A stretch of 64,000 bases of DNA from Streptantibioticus ferralitis (GTDB lineage Bacteria; Actinomycetota; Actinomycetes; Streptomycetales; Streptomycetaceae). The position numbers were made by a program, and so were the translations under genes. Under the pieces are notes generated by a model. It saw only the letters and a list, made by a program, of their open reading frames with translations, had not been told where the DNA came from and searched no databases. Numbering within the stretch: position 1 is the first letter of the stretch; every line of letters starts with the position of its first letter. Shown here in pieces: positions 37,192 to 47,512 of the stretch. The stretch is from contig NZ_JARHTQ010000007.1 of the NCBI RefSeq assembly GCF_029223525.1, forward strand, positions 269,910 to 333,909, read 5' to 3'.

Positions 37192-38949
37192 TCACCGATC
37201 GGATCCTTGTGGGCTATCGCCCGGTTCACTCCCGCCCTGTGGCGCGCCGCTAATAGGGGGAGGCTGGAGTTGACGCTCTACTTCGTAGGCGGCGATGTCG
37301 GGGTGGTGCAGGTCGAACGCCGGGGATTCGGAGCGGATACGCGGCAGCGTGAGGAAGTTGTGCCGCGGTGGCGGGCAGGATGTCGCCCATTCCAATGACC
37401 GTCCGAAGCCCCAGGGGTCGTCAACTTCCACCTTTTTGCCGTACTTCGCGGTCTTCCAGATGTTGTAGAAGAAGGGGAGCGTCGAGCCGCCGAGCAGGAA
37501 GGCGCCGATGGAGGAGACCGTGTTGAGCGTGGTGAAGCCGTCGACCGCCAGGTAGTCCGCGTAGCGGCGCGGCATTCCGATCACGCCCAGCCAGTGCTGG
37601 ACGAGGAAGGTGCCGTGGAAGCCGATGAACAGCGTCCAGAAGTGGATTTTCCCCAGGCGTTCGTCGAGCATTTTCCCGGTGAACTTGGGCCACCAGAAAT
37701 AGAACCCGGCGAACATGGCGTAGACGACGGTGCCGAAGACCGTGTAATGGAAGTGCGCCACCACGAAGTACGAGTCCGAGACGTGGAAGTCGATCGGCGG
37801 CGCGGCCAGCAGCACACCGGTCAGGCCACCGAAGAGGAAGGTCACAAGGAAGCCGATCGACCACAGCATCGGTGTCTCGAAGCTCAGCGACCCCTTCCAC
37901 ATCGTGCCGATCCAGTTGAAGAACTTCACACCGGTCGGGACCGCGATCAGGAAGGACATGAAGGAGAAGAACGGCAGCAGCACGCCACCGGTGACGTACA
38001 TGTGGTGCGCCCACACCGTGATGGACAGACCGGCGATGGTGATGGTCGCGGCCACCAGGCCGATGTAGCCGAAGATCGGCTTCCGTGCGAAAACCGGGAT
38101 GACCTCGGTGACGATGCCGAAGAACGGCAGCGCGATGATGTACACCTCGGGATGGCCGAAGAACCAGAAGAGGTGCTCCCACAGCAGCGGACCGCCGTTG
38201 GCCGCGTCGAAGACGTGTGCCCCGAACTTGCGGTCCGCCTCCAGCACCAGCAGCGCGCCAGCCAGCACGGGGAAGGCCATCATCACCAGCACCGAGGTCA
38301 GCAGCACATTCCACGTGAAGATCGGCATGCGGAACATCGTCATGCCCGGAGCGCGCATGCACACGACCGTGGCGATGAAGTTGACCGCCCCCAGGATGGT
38401 GCCGAAGCCGGAGAGGGCCAGCCCCATGATCCACATGTCTCCGCCGACACCCGGAGAGCGGACCGCGTCGGTCAGCGGAGAGTAGGCGAACCAGCCGAAG
38501 TCCGCCGCACCCTGGGGGGTGAGGAAGCCGCCCACCACAATCAGCCCGCCGAACAGGTACAGCCAGTAGGCGAACATGTTCAGCCGCGGGAACGCCACGT
38601 CGGGCGCGCCGATCTGCAGTGGCATGATCCAGTTGGTGAAGCCCGCGAACAGCGGCGTCGCGAAAAGCAGCAGCATGATCGTGCCGTGCATCGTGAACGC
38701 CTGGTTGAACTGCTCGGTCGACATGATCTGCAGGCCGGGACGGGCCAGCTCGGCGCGCATGAGCAGCGCCATGATGCCGCCGATGATGAAGAAGCCGAAC
38801 GACGTCGCCAGGTACAGCGTGCCGATCGTCTTGTGGTCGGTGGTGGTCATCCACTTCACGACCGCGTTGCCCGGCTGCTTACGCCGCACCGGCGGCAGCT
38901 CGGTGGCTCCGCCCACGGCAGCACCCTGGGGTTCGTTGAGGATGCTCAC
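37192..38949 (-). CDS. ctaD: Cytochrome c oxidase subunit I
   Basis: 585 aa from GTG 38949 with GGAG upstream; the longer frame has a non-family extension. It has twelve helices and the heme-copper motifs: [15 protein letters not shown] (low-spin heme ligand), [19 protein letters not shown] (CuB His and the crosslinked Tyr), [11 protein letters not shown] (CuB His pair), and [12 protein letters not shown] (heme ligands). It would reduce oxygen and pump protons as part of an aa3-type oxidase. No ctaC, ctaE or qcr genes are near, so this is likely an additional, stand-alone copy. Confidence 0.93.
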   Translation of the reverse strand: MSILNEPQGAAVGGATELPPVRRKQPGNAVVKWMTTTDHKTIGTLYLATSFGFFIIGGIMALLMRAELARPGLQIMSTEQFNQAFTMHGTIMLLLFATPLFAGFTNWIMPLQIGAPDVAFPRLNMFAYWLYLFGGLIVVGGFLTPQGAADFGWFAYSPLTDAVRSPGVGGDMWIMGLALSGFGTILGAVNFIATVVCMRAPGMTMFRMPIFTWNVLLTSVLVMMAFPVLAGALLVLEADRKFGAHVFDAANGGPLLWEHLFWFFGHPEVYIIALPFFGIVTEVIPVFARKPIFGYIGLVAATITIAGLSITVWAHHMYVTGGVLLPFFSFMSFLIAVPTGVKFFNWIGTMWKGSLSFETPMLWSIGFLVTFLFGGLTGVLLAAPPIDFHVSDSYFVVAHFHYTVFGTVVYAMFAGFYFWWPKFTGKMLDERLGKIHFWTLFIGFHGTFLVQHWLGVIGMPRRYADYLAVDGFTTLNTVSSIGAFLLGGSTLPFFYNIWKTAKYGKKVEVDDPWGFGRSLEWATSCPPPRHNFLTLPRIRSESPAFDLHHPDIAAYEVERQLQPPPISGAPQGGSEPGDSPQGSDR

Positions 38950-39413
38950 TGCGCCACTCCTGTATTGCCACCAGCTGCCGGAAAATATCCGAACCACCTT
39001 CCCATTCGGGGCCATTCAGGGTGAATGACCGGGCAGTGGCGGCGCGTCGAATTGAGCCTTCCGGCTCACTCTTACGACCGCGCCTCGGTCTCGTTGAGCG
39101 CCGAGTATGACGAACATGTGGTTGTGAGATGAGTTCGAAATGGTGACGGTCCCGCCCGGGAACGCCGGCGTCCCCCTCACCATCCGAGCTGGTAGGGCTT
39201 CTTCCTGCTTGGGCTCTTCGTGGTCGCGGGGCTTGTGAGGCTGGTGTCCCGACGGGGCAGATCAACGTTCCGCAACCTCTGGCGGCCAGTTATCTCCCCA
39301 ACAACTGGCACGCCAAGGGAATCTGAAGTGGCCGCTGACATCTGACCTATCGGATACGCCCTGGTGCTCCAGCAGCGCTTTGTCCCTACCGGGCCTCCCG
39401 CGCTATCCCCGGA
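38950..39413. other. Intergenic stretch between ctaD and the GMC remnant
   Basis: About 460 bp. It holds the ctaD leader, with a comparatively AT-rich patch at 38960-39030 that may contain its promoter. No gene is recognisable. Confidence 0.4.
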
Positions 39414-39656
39414 GGCGTTTCCGACGCCGAGGTCGCCGCCTGTATCCGGGCGGCGGCCAGCACGTTCTGGCATCAGTGCGGAACGGCCCGGATCGGTGTC
39501 GACGGCGACGCCGTCGTCGATTCCGAGCTGCGCGTCAGGGGCCTGGAGGGCCTGCGCGTTGCCGACGCATCGGTGCTGCCACGCGTGACCTCCGGGAACA
39601 CCATGGCCCCGTGCGTGGTCATCGGGCACCGGGCGGCCAGTCTCATCCGCGGCTGA
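39414..39656 (+). pseudogene. C-terminal remnant of a GMC oxidoreductase
   Basis: The frame reads GVSDAEVAACIRAAASTFWH, QCGTARIGVDGDAVV and LRVADASVLPRVTSGNTMAP then a stop. This is the C-terminal signature of FAD-dependent GMC (choline-dehydrogenase-like) enzymes, including the catalytic His-containing TFWHQCGT. The N-terminal about 80 percent is missing. Confidence 0.75.
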
Positions 39657-39793
39657 GTGCCGGGCGCGCTCGTCCGGCGGGGGCATCGGGGGTGGGGTCA
39701 GGCTCGCGCAGATGTGGGCGGCATTGCCCGGGCGGCTCTCCAGCGGGCACGCTGAGGGCACTCCGCGGTTGCCCTGTCGAGGGAGCTGACTTG

Positions 39794-41560
39794 ATGGACC
39801 CGTATGTCCGAACAGCTGGCCTCGACGAGGCCGATCGTGCCCTGATCAACGACTCCCTGTCGCTCGTCCGGTCGGCGGACGCACGTGCTGTCGTGCGGGA
39901 CCTGCTGCCCCGGCTCACGGAGAGGGAGCAGGAGTCCGTGGCCGCTCACTGTGACGTGGCCCATGCTGCCGCGCTGGTGTTTCCGCCCTCGCTGGACGGG
40001 CTGATCGCTGGTCTTCGGGCCGACGGCTTCACCGTCGGCGAAGCCGTCCCCAGCGTGGTGGTACGCGAACGGCTGAGCCGGCGTTACGGTGTGCCGGTTA
40101 CCGCGCTGGAGGTCACGATCCTGCACGTACAGGTGCCTGCCACCGGTCAAGGGCCATGCGAGATCGAGCTCTTCGTCCTGGAGACGGCGCCGGGTACGGA
40201 GCTGCGCGCGATCGCCGCCAGGGAACGTATGGAACGCAACGAGTCCCACCTCGCACTGGAGGTGAGGGCACCCGACGGCGTGGTCATGGCGGGATTGCGT
40301 GCGCTCCTGGCCGACCATGGCGGACTGGCTGCCGACGGTGGGGGCTACAACTCCCTTGAGAACTGCACCGTGTTGTACTTCCTCAGTGCTGCCGCCGACG
40401 GCCGGGACGGGCTCTCCGCAACCGGCCCGGCGCGTTCCAGGCGCCTGGAGTTACGGGCCCGTGGCCACCACCCGGCGGTCCTGGCCGCCCACCGGGGGGC
40501 CGAGCCGGGTGATCCGGCGAAACGTCTGCTGGAGCTGATGACCGGGGCCTGGACGACCCAGGCGATCGCGGTGGCTGCCAGGCTGGGCCTGGCCGACCAG
40601 TTGCCCGGTCCCTCCGTCCGATCCACGCGCGGCACCGAAGCCGCGGCAGCAGCCGGTTCCGTTGCCGAGCTGGCCGGCCGTCTCACTGCCGATCCGGCCG
40701 GCCTGGTCCGCCTGCTGCGCTACCTCGCGGCCGTGGGAGTGGTCACTCCTGTCGGCGACTTCTACGCGCTGACGGAGCTCGGTGCGCTGCTCCGGGAGGA
40801 CTCCCGGCACTCGCTGCGCTCGCTGGCACTGCTCTACGGCGGGCCCTTCTACCAGTCCTTCGGGGAACTGGCCCATTCCGTCCGTACCGGAAGGGAGGCG
40901 TTCAAAGCGCTCTTCGGGAAGGGACACTTCGACTATTTCGCCGAACGGCCCGGCTTGGCCAAGCTGTTCGACTCCGCGATGGCCGCCAGCGCAGCGATGT
41001 TCGAGCCGGTACCCGGCCTCTTCGACTTCTCGGACGCCCGCGTGGTGGTGGATGTCGCCGGAGGCAACGGGCAGTTGCTCGGCCTGCTCCTGGCTCGCGC
41101 GCCTCATCTGCGGGGCGTGCTCCTGGAACGAGCGCACGTGCTGGAGGGTGCACGCCGGCACCTGGCCGGTGCGGGATGCGCCGACCGTTGCTCCTTCGTA
41201 GCCGGTGACTTCACCCGTGCCGTGCCAGAGGGCGGGGACGTCTACCTGCTGTCACGCGTCCTGCACGACTGGGACGACGAGCGGTGCCTGACCATCCTGC
41301 GCCGCTGTGCCGAGAGCATGCACGAGAAGTCCCAACTACTGCTTGTGGAGCGGCTGTTGCCCGACACCGAAGAGCGAATGCCCAGGGCTGCGCCGTCCCT
41401 GGCGGTGGCCTGGGACCTGCACATGATGTGCAACGTGGGCGGCCAGGAGCGGACCACCGGCCACTATCAACGCCTCCTGGCTACGGCCGGATTCGAGCTG
41501 CTCTCGGTCCGGGGCCTGCCGCTCGACGGCAACCTGTTGCACGCCCGACGACGGGGCTGA
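39794..41560 (+). CDS. O-methyltransferase (Methyltransf_2 type) with an unrecognised N-terminal domain
   Basis: 588 aa from ATG 39794, preceded by GAGGGAG. Residues from about 239 form a hydroxyneurosporene/plant-type O-methyltransferase: dimerisation helices (LMTGAWTTQAIAVAARLGLA), SAM motif VVVDVAGGNGQLLGLLLA, and LSRVLHDWDDERC with the catalytic His region. The first about 235 residues form a separate domain that I do not recognise (ILHVQVPATG, EIELFVLETAPG, MERNESHLALEV). A TTA codon at 40451-40453 (residue 220) suggests bldA-dependent expression. It is the first gene of a three-gene locus, 32 bp before the PKS. Confidence 0.85.
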   Translation: MDPYVRTAGLDEADRALINDSLSLVRSADARAVVRDLLPRLTEREQESVAAHCDVAHAAALVFPPSLDGLIAGLRADGFTVGEAVPSVVVRERLSRRYGVPVTALEVTILHVQVPATGQGPCEIELFVLETAPGTELRAIAARERMERNESHLALEVRAPDGVVMAGLRALLADHGGLAADGGGYNSLENCTVLYFLSAAADGRDGLSATGPARSRRLELRARGHHPAVLAAHRGAEPGDPAKRLLELMTGAWTTQAIAVAARLGLADQLPGPSVRSTRGTEAAAAAGSVAELAGRLTADPAGLVRLLRYLAAVGVVTPVGDFYALTELGALLREDSRHSLRSLALLYGGPFYQSFGELAHSVRTGREAFKALFGKGHFDYFAERPGLAKLFDSAMAASAAMFEPVPGLFDFSDARVVVDVAGGNGQLLGLLLARAPHLRGVLLERAHVLEGARRHLAGAGCADRCSFVAGDFTRAVPEGGDVYLLSRVLHDWDDERCLTILRRCAESMHEKSQLLLVERLLPDTEERMPRAAPSLAVAWDLHMMCNVGGQERTTGHYQRLLATAGFELLSVRGLPLDGNLLHARRRG

Positions 41561-41592
41561 CAAGCAGTACCGGTGCGGGGAAGGATTCATGC

Positions 41593-44500
41593 ATGGCGGT
41601 TACGGTCCACGACTATCTCGTCGCCCCCTCGGACGCCACCACCGAGGGACGCAGCCGTACGACACTGCCGGAGATCTTCGCCGCGGCCGCCGACGCGCAC
41701 GGCGATGCTCCGGCCGTCGTCGGTTGCGGCGAACCGCGGTCGTGGTCGCAGTGGCGCGCCGAGTCCCAGGACTTGGCCGCGGGCCTGCAGGGCCGCGGAA
41801 TCGGTGTGGGCGACGTGGTGGCCGTCCACCTTCCGAACTGCTGGGAGTTCGTGGTCACCCACACCGCGGTGGCCGAGGTCGGCGCGGTGCTCCTGCCGCT
41901 CCATCTCACCTACGGTGAGCGGGAGCTGCTGACGTTGATGCGCCGGGCGGGGGCCCGCGTGCTCGTCCTGCCCGCAGGTTACCGACAGGTGGACGGTGTG
42001 GCGCTGGGCCGGCGGCTGCTGGCCCGGCTGGACGCGCTCGAACTCGTGCTGGTCGTCGGGGAGGCCCGGCCGACGGCCCTGGCGGAAGGAGGCCCGGCAC
42101 GGCGGGACGCCCACATGGCCTGGTACGACGCGCTCGTCGACGAGCACCGTCTGACCTCACCCCGACGCGTGGAACTGACGGCCGAGCTGCCGCTCGCCCT
42201 GCTGCCGTCGTCGGGCACCACCTCGAACCGCCCCAAGCTCTGCCTGCACAGCCATGGCACGCTGTTGTCGAACGCCGCGACGGTGGCCCTGGACGGCGGC
42301 GCGAGCGAAGGCGACACCATCGTGAGCGCCAGCCCGTTCACCCATCTCTTCGGCCTGCTGTCGGTGCACCTGGCGCTCCTCACCGGAAGCCGGCAGGGTC
42401 TGCTGCCGCAGTGGGATGCCGGGGCCTTTCGCGCGCTCGCCGACCGTACCGAGGCGAGCGTGCTGTTCGCGGTGCCGGCCCAGCTGCGGGATCTGGTGGC
42501 GACACTGCGCGGTGACCCTGCGACGGGCAAGCTGCGCCTGCGCGAGGTGCGCACGGGCGGCGCGGCGGTGCCCGGGCCGCTCGTGGCGGACCTGCGACGG
42601 GTGACCGGGGCATCGGTGGTCGTCCAGTGGGGCATGTCGGAGCTGGGCGCGGGCACCGTGACCCGGCCCGACGACCCGCCAGAGGTCGCTGTCGGAAGCA
42701 TCGGCCGCCCGCTCAGCGGCTGCGACGCGCGCGTGGTGGACGACACGGGTGCCGTCCGCCCCGATGGCACCGTCGGTGAACTGCAGTACCGGGGGCCGCA
42801 CTTGTTCCTCGGCTACCTCGGGGATCCCGAGCGGACCCGGGAGGCCTTCACCGCCGACGGCTGGCTGCGCACCGGAGACCGGGCCCGCCGGAACGCGGAC
42901 GGCACCTTCACCTACCAGGGGCGCGACGCGGAGGTGATCAACGTCGGGGGAGTGAAGGTCAGTGCCTCGGACATCGAGACCATGCTCAGCGATCTGCCGC
43001 AGTTCTCGGGGCTGGCCGTCACCGCCCGCTCCGACGCCCGGCTCGGCCAGTACCCCTGTCTGGTCGCCGCCCTGCGGCCCGGGGCCGCCATCGGTCTGGA
43101 AGAGGTACGGGCCCATCTCGCAGGCAAGGGCGCAGCCGAGTTCCAGCAGCCGCTGGAGCTGCTCCTCGTCGACGAGATACCGCTCACCCCCACCGGAAAG
43201 ATCGCCCGCGGTCGCCTGGCCGAGCTGCTCGCCCGCCCTTCGGAGACCGGAACGCGCCGACGAGCGGATCCGGCCGCCCTGCGGGGGCCAGAAAGCCTCC
43301 ACGCCGCACGGGAGTTGATACGCCAAGAGGTCACTCGTGTCCTGCCCGCCGATGCAGCGGGCGACCCCGCACCGGACCGGACGTTCCGGGAATCGGGGGT
43401 CGGCTCGCTCGCCGCGGTGCGCCTGGCCGTGAACCTGTCGGAGGCGACCGGACTGGCGTTGTCGACGACCGTCGCTTTCGACCACCCGACCCCCGGGGAA
43501 CTCGCCCGCCATCTGACCGACCTGGCCACCGGCCGCCGGCCGCAGCAGGAGACCGGCGGGGAGGAGCCGCACCCCGCACCGGAACCGGACAGCCGCGACC
43601 CGGTCGTGATCAGCGGCATCGGCTGCCGCTTCCCCGGCGACGTCCGCTCCGCCGAGGACCTGTGGCAGCTGCTCGTCGACGGCCGGGAGACGGTCGGCCC
43701 CTTTCCGGCCGACCGCGGCTGGGACCTCGACCGGCTCCGGCACCCGGATCCCGCCCACCCCGGGCGCTCCAGTACGCGCTACGGCCACTTCCTCGCCGGA
43801 GCCGCCGAGTTCGACGCCCGCTTCTTCGGGATATCCCCCCGCGAAGCGCTGGCCATGGACCCCCAGCAACGGCTACTGCTGGAGACGAGCTGGGAGGCGC
43901 TGGAGGGTGCGGGGATCGACCCCACGGCGCTGCGCGGCTCCGACACCGCGGTCTTCCTCGGCCTGATGGCGCCGGACTACGCACCACGACTGACCGAGGC
44001 CCCCGAGCGTTTCGACGGCCTGCTGCTCACCGGCAACGCGGCGAGCGTCGCCTCCGGACGCATCGCGTACACCCTCGGCCTGACCGGACCAGCGCTCACC
44101 GTCGACACCGCCTGCTCCTCCTCCCTGGTTGCCGTGCACCTCGCGGTCCAGGCGCTGCGCCGCGGCGAATGCACCCTGGCCCTGGCCGGTGGCGCGACCG
44201 TGATGGCGACCCCGGCCTCGTTCGTGGACTTCAGCCGCCAGGGAGCCCTTGCGCCGGACGGCCGGTGCAAGGCCTTCGCGGCCTCGGCCGACGGGGCTGC
44301 GTGGGCGGAGGGCGCGGGCGTGCTGGTACTGGAGCGGCTCTCGCGGGCTCGGCGGAACGGACACCCGGTCCTCGCCGTGATCGCCGGTTCGGCGGTGAAC
44401 CAGGACGGCGCGAGCAACGGCCTGACCGCGCCCAGCGGGCTCGCGCAGCAGCGCGTGATCCGGCAGGCCCTGGCCGACGCCGAGTTGACCCCCAGTCAGG

Positions 44501-47457
44501 TCGATGCGGTCGAGGCGCACGGAACAGGCACACCGCTGGGCGACCGGATCGAGGCCGAGGCGCTGTACGCCGTGCATGGCGGCGACCGCGCTGAGGGGCG
44601 ACCGCTGTGGCTGGGCTCGGTCAAGTCGAACATCGGGCACACCCAGGCCGCCGCCGGGGTCGTCGGCATCATCAAGACGGTCCAGGCGCTGCGGCACGGC
44701 CTGCTGCCGCGCACCCTGCACACCGACCTGGTGTCCCCGCCGGTGGTCGGAGAGGCCGGCGGCGTGCGGCTGCTGCTGACGCCCCAACCGTGGCCGCGCT
44801 CCGGCCGGATCCGCAGGGCCGGGGTGTCGGCCTTCGGGATCAGCGGTACCAACGCCCACGTGATCCTGGAAGAGGCCGCTCTCGAACAGCCCGTCCCGAT
44901 CGTGGCCTCGGCCATGGACGAAGAGCAGGCGAGCGGTGACCAGGCGCTGCCCTGGGTACTGTCTGCCCGCAGCGCCCCGGCCCTGCGCGAGATGGCATTG
45001 CGGCTGGTACCGATCGCCGAGTCAGCCGATGTGTTCCAGGCGGGCCGGGCACTGGTCACCTCCCGGCCGTCGTTCGAGCACCGTGCGGTGGTCGTCGCAC
45101 GTCAACGGGCTGAGCTGGTCGCCGGGTTGCGCGGTGTCGCCGACGGCACCCTGCCCGCCCATGCGGTCGGTGGCCTGGCCCGTCCCGAGGGCGGTGGCAC
45201 GGTCTTCGTCTTCCCCGGACATGGCTCCCAGTGGGAGGGCATGGCAGCGGACCTGCTGACCGAGTCCGAGGTGTTCGAGCGGTCCTTGGCGGCATGTGAG
45301 GAGGCCCTCGCGCCACACATCGACTGGTCCGTGCGCGGTGTACTGCGCAGGGAGTCCGGTCAGCCACCGCTGAGCCGCGTCGACGTCGCACAGACGTCCC
45401 TGTTCGCCGTGATGGTCGCGCTCAGCGCCGTGTGGCAGTCGCTGGGGGTGCGTCCGGACGCGGTGGTGGGGCACAGCCAGGGGGAAATCGCCGCCGCCTG
45501 TGTGTCCGGCGCCCTCTCGCTGGCGGACGCGGCGAAGGTCGTCGCCCGGCGCGCCGCCGCCGTCCGGGAGCTGCCGGCCGGCCGGATGGCAGCCGTCGCC
45601 CGGTCCAGAGACGACGTGTCCGGTCATCTGGGCGCCGGGCAGGGACGGTTGTGGCTCGCGGCCGACAACGGCCCTCACTCGACCGTGATTTCCGGCGATC
45701 CCGGTGCCATCGGCGCCCTGCTCGACGAGCTCGGTGATCGGGGCGTACGAGCGACTGGCCTCGCGGTCGACTACGCCTCCCACAGCGCGCACGTGGACAG
45801 CCTGAGGGACCACCTGTCGAAAGCACTCGACGGCCTTGAACCCCGCCCCGCACAGATGCGCTTCTACTCCAGCGTCGAGCCGGGCCCGCTGGACACCACG
45901 CGGCTGACCTCGGATTACTGGTACCGGAACCTCCGCAGCCCGGTCGAGTTCCACAGGGCGGTCCGCGCGCTGCTGGAAGACGGCTTCTCCCACTTCATCG
46001 AAGTCAGCCCACATCCGGTCCTCACCTACCCGGTCCTGGAGACCGCCGAGTCGGCCGGACGGCCCGTCTGCGTGGTAGGAAGCCTCAGACGGGGCGAGGG
46101 CGACCAACGACGCTTTCTGCTCTCCGCGGCGGAGGCTTTCGGCAACGGAGTTCCGGTGGTCTGGAAGAACGTCTTCGCCGGGCGCGAAGCCCGCCACGTC
46201 GAGCTGCCTCGCTATCCGTTCCGGCGTGAGCGCTACTGGCTTCCGACCGGAGCCGCAGCCGCACAGCCGCTCCGGCCGCCCGAGCAGACATCCGGAGCCG
46301 CCACGGCCCGCCGGGTTGCCGACGAAATGCCGCTCCCGGACAGCGTGTCCGCGCTCCTGACGCTCATACGGGACCACACCGCAGTCGTCCTCGGCTTCCA
46401 CGACGGCGGGCAGATCGGTTCGGACACGGCATTCGCCGAGATGGGTACGGGGTCGCTCGCCGCGGTCGAGCTACGCGCCCGACTGGCTCGCGCACTCGGT
46501 CTTCCCCTGCCCTCCACCGTCGTCCTCGACCACCGTACGCCCCGGGCACTGACCGAACACCTGTGGCGCCTCCTACGAGACAAGGCACACCCGGAGCCCG
46601 GTCGACGCCCCCCTCGCGAGGCGCCGGACACCCTCGATGCCCTGTACCGACAAGCCTGCCTGATCGGGGAAGGCCGGACCGCCGTCGAGCTGATCAGCGC
46701 AGCAGCCCGGCTCCGCCGCACGTTCGGCCCCGAGTCCGCACCGCAGAACGCGCCCCGGGCCGTCCGGCTCGGACCGGCGGGAGGCAGCCCGCTGCTGCTG
46801 TGCTTCCCTTCCCTGCTCCCGGCCTCGGGACCGCACGAATACGCCCCACTCGCCGAGGCGTTGAACGGCGACCACGAGGTGCTCGTGCTTCCGCAGCCCG
46901 GCTTCGCCGAGGACGAGCTGCTTCCCCGCGACATCGAAGCCCTGACCGCCGCGCACGCGGCGGCAGTCGGCCGGTACGCCGGCGAGGTGCCGTTCCTGCT
47001 GTGCGGCCACTCCTCCGGGGGGCTGATCGCGCACGCCGTCGCCACGCGGCTCGAGGAACAGGGCCGCTCCGCAAGCGGCCTGGTCCTGCTGGACACCTGG
47101 TGGCCCGATCGAACCTTTCAGGACGACGTGCTGCCCCGCGTCCTCGCCATCGCGGCCGTACGACAGCAGGCCTTCACGGCACACGGCATCCCCGTACACC
47201 GGCTCACCGCCACCGGCGGCCATCTCCGCGTACTGGCCGGTTGGCAGCCCGCGCCGGTCAGCACCTCCACGCTCCTGCTCCGCGCACGGCAGACCGTCCC
47301 CGAGTTCGCCGAGGACGACCGGTGGGCCCGTCCGTGGCAGCTGCCGCACACCGAACGCGCCGTCCCAGGCGACCACTTCACGATGCTGGACACCCACGCC
47401 TCCGCGCTGGCTGATGCCGTACGAACCTGGTGGGCCGAGATCGCAGACGCACCGTAG
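41593..47457 (+). CDS. One-protein polyketide synthase: AL-ACP-KS-AT-ACP-TE
   Basis: 1954 aa from ATG 41593 (GGAAGG upstream). An AMP-forming acyl/aryl ligase (about 1-550) has SSGTTSNRPKLCLHSHG and GWLRTGDRARR. ACP1 (about 569-645) has ESGVGSLAAVRL. The KS (about 667-1095) has VDTACSSSL, EAHGTGTPLGD and SNIGHTQAAAG. The AT (about 1202-1495) has GHSQGEIAAACVSG and the YASH motif, which predicts methylmalonyl-CoA. ACP2 (about 1579-1662) has EMGTGSLAAVEL. The thioesterase (about 1729-1952) has CGHSSGG and GDHFTML. There is no reductive domain. It should activate a carboxylic acid, condense it once with methylmalonate and release an alpha-methyl-beta-keto product. The layout equals a fusion of mycobacterial FadD32 with Pks13 (ACP-KS-AT-ACP-TE), though the substrates surely differ. 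Confidence 0.93.
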   Translation: MAVTVHDYLVAPSDATTEGRSRTTLPEIFAAAADAHGDAPAVVGCGEPRSWSQWRAESQDLAAGLQGRGIGVGDVVAVHLPNCWEFVVTHTAVAEVGAVLLPLHLTYGERELLTLMRRAGARVLVLPAGYRQVDGVALGRRLLARLDALELVLVVGEARPTALAEGGPARRDAHMAWYDALVDEHRLTSPRRVELTAELPLALLPSSGTTSNRPKLCLHSHGTLLSNAATVALDGGASEGDTIVSASPFTHLFGLLSVHLALLTGSRQGLLPQWDAGAFRALADRTEASVLFAVPAQLRDLVATLRGDPATGKLRLREVRTGGAAVPGPLVADLRRVTGASVVVQWGMSELGAGTVTRPDDPPEVAVGSIGRPLSGCDARVVDDTGAVRPDGTVGELQYRGPHLFLGYLGDPERTREAFTADGWLRTGDRARRNADGTFTYQGRDAEVINVGGVKVSASDIETMLSDLPQFSGLAVTARSDARLGQYPCLVAALRPGAAIGLEEVRAHLAGKGAAEFQQPLELLLVDEIPLTPTGKIARGRLAELLARPSETGTRRRADPAALRGPESLHAARELIRQEVTRVLPADAAGDPAPDRTFRESGVGSLAAVRLAVNLSEATGLALSTTVAFDHPTPGELARHLTDLATGRRPQQETGGEEPHPAPEPDSRDPVVISGIGCRFPGDVRSAEDLWQLLVDGRETVGPFPADRGWDLDRLRHPDPAHPGRSSTRYGHFLAGAAEFDARFFGISPREALAMDPQQRLLLETSWEALEGAGIDPTALRGSDTAVFLGLMAPDYAPRLTEAPERFDGLLLTGNAASVASGRIAYTLGLTGPALTVDTACSSSLVAVHLAVQALRRGECTLALAGGATVMATPASFVDFSRQGALAPDGRCKAFAASADGAAWAEGAGVLVLERLSRARRNGHPVLAVIAGSAVNQDGASNGLTAPSGLAQQRVIRQALADAELTPSQVDAVEAHGTGTPLGDRIEAEALYAVHGGDRAEGRPLWLGSVKSNIGHTQAAAGVVGIIKTVQALRHGLLPRTLHTDLVSPPVVGEAGGVRLLLTPQPWPRSGRIRRAGVSAFGISGTNAHVILEEAALEQPVPIVASAMDEEQASGDQALPWVLSARSAPALREMALRLVPIAESADVFQAGRALVTSRPSFEHRAVVVARQRAELVAGLRGVADGTLPAHAVGGLARPEGGGTVFVFPGHGSQWEGMAADLLTESEVFERSLAACEEALAPHIDWSVRGVLRRESGQPPLSRVDVAQTSLFAVMVALSAVWQSLGVRPDAVVGHSQGEIAAACVSGALSLADAAKVVARRAAAVRELPAGRMAAVARSRDDVSGHLGAGQGRLWLAADNGPHSTVISGDPGAIGALLDELGDRGVRATGLAVDYASHSAHVDSLRDHLSKALDGLEPRPAQMRFYSSVEPGPLDTTRLTSDYWYRNLRSPVEFHRAVRALLEDGFSHFIEVSPHPVLTYPVLETAESAGRPVCVVGSLRRGEGDQRRFLLSAAEAFGNGVPVVWKNVFAGREARHVELPRYPFRRERYWLPTGAAAAQPLRPPEQTSGAATARRVADEMPLPDSVSALLTLIRDHTAVVLGFHDGGQIGSDTAFAEMGTGSLAAVELRARLARALGLPLPSTVVLDHRTPRALTEHLWRLLRDKAHPEPGRRPPREAPDTLDALYRQACLIGEGRTAVELISAAARLRRTFGPESAPQNAPRAVRLGPAGGSPLLLCFPSLLPASGPHEYAPLAEALNGDHEVLVLPQPGFAEDELLPRDIEALTAAHAAAVGRYAGEVPFLLCGHSSGGLIAHAVATRLEEQGRSASGLVLLDTWWPDRTFQDDVLPRVLAIAAVRQQAFTAHGIPVHRLTATGGHLRVLAGWQPAPVSTSTLLLRARQTVPEFAEDDRWARPWQLPHTERAVPGDHFTMLDTHASALADAVRTWWAEIADAP

Positions 47458-47512
47458 CCCCCGCGTTAACGCCCCGTATCAGGAGCATCCCCCGCGCCAA
47501 GGAGCATCGGAC

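Noticed and set aside
37594..39024. 476-aa plus-strand frame across ctaD
   Set aside because: Antisense to highly conserved cytochrome oxidase motifs; charged low-complexity translation.
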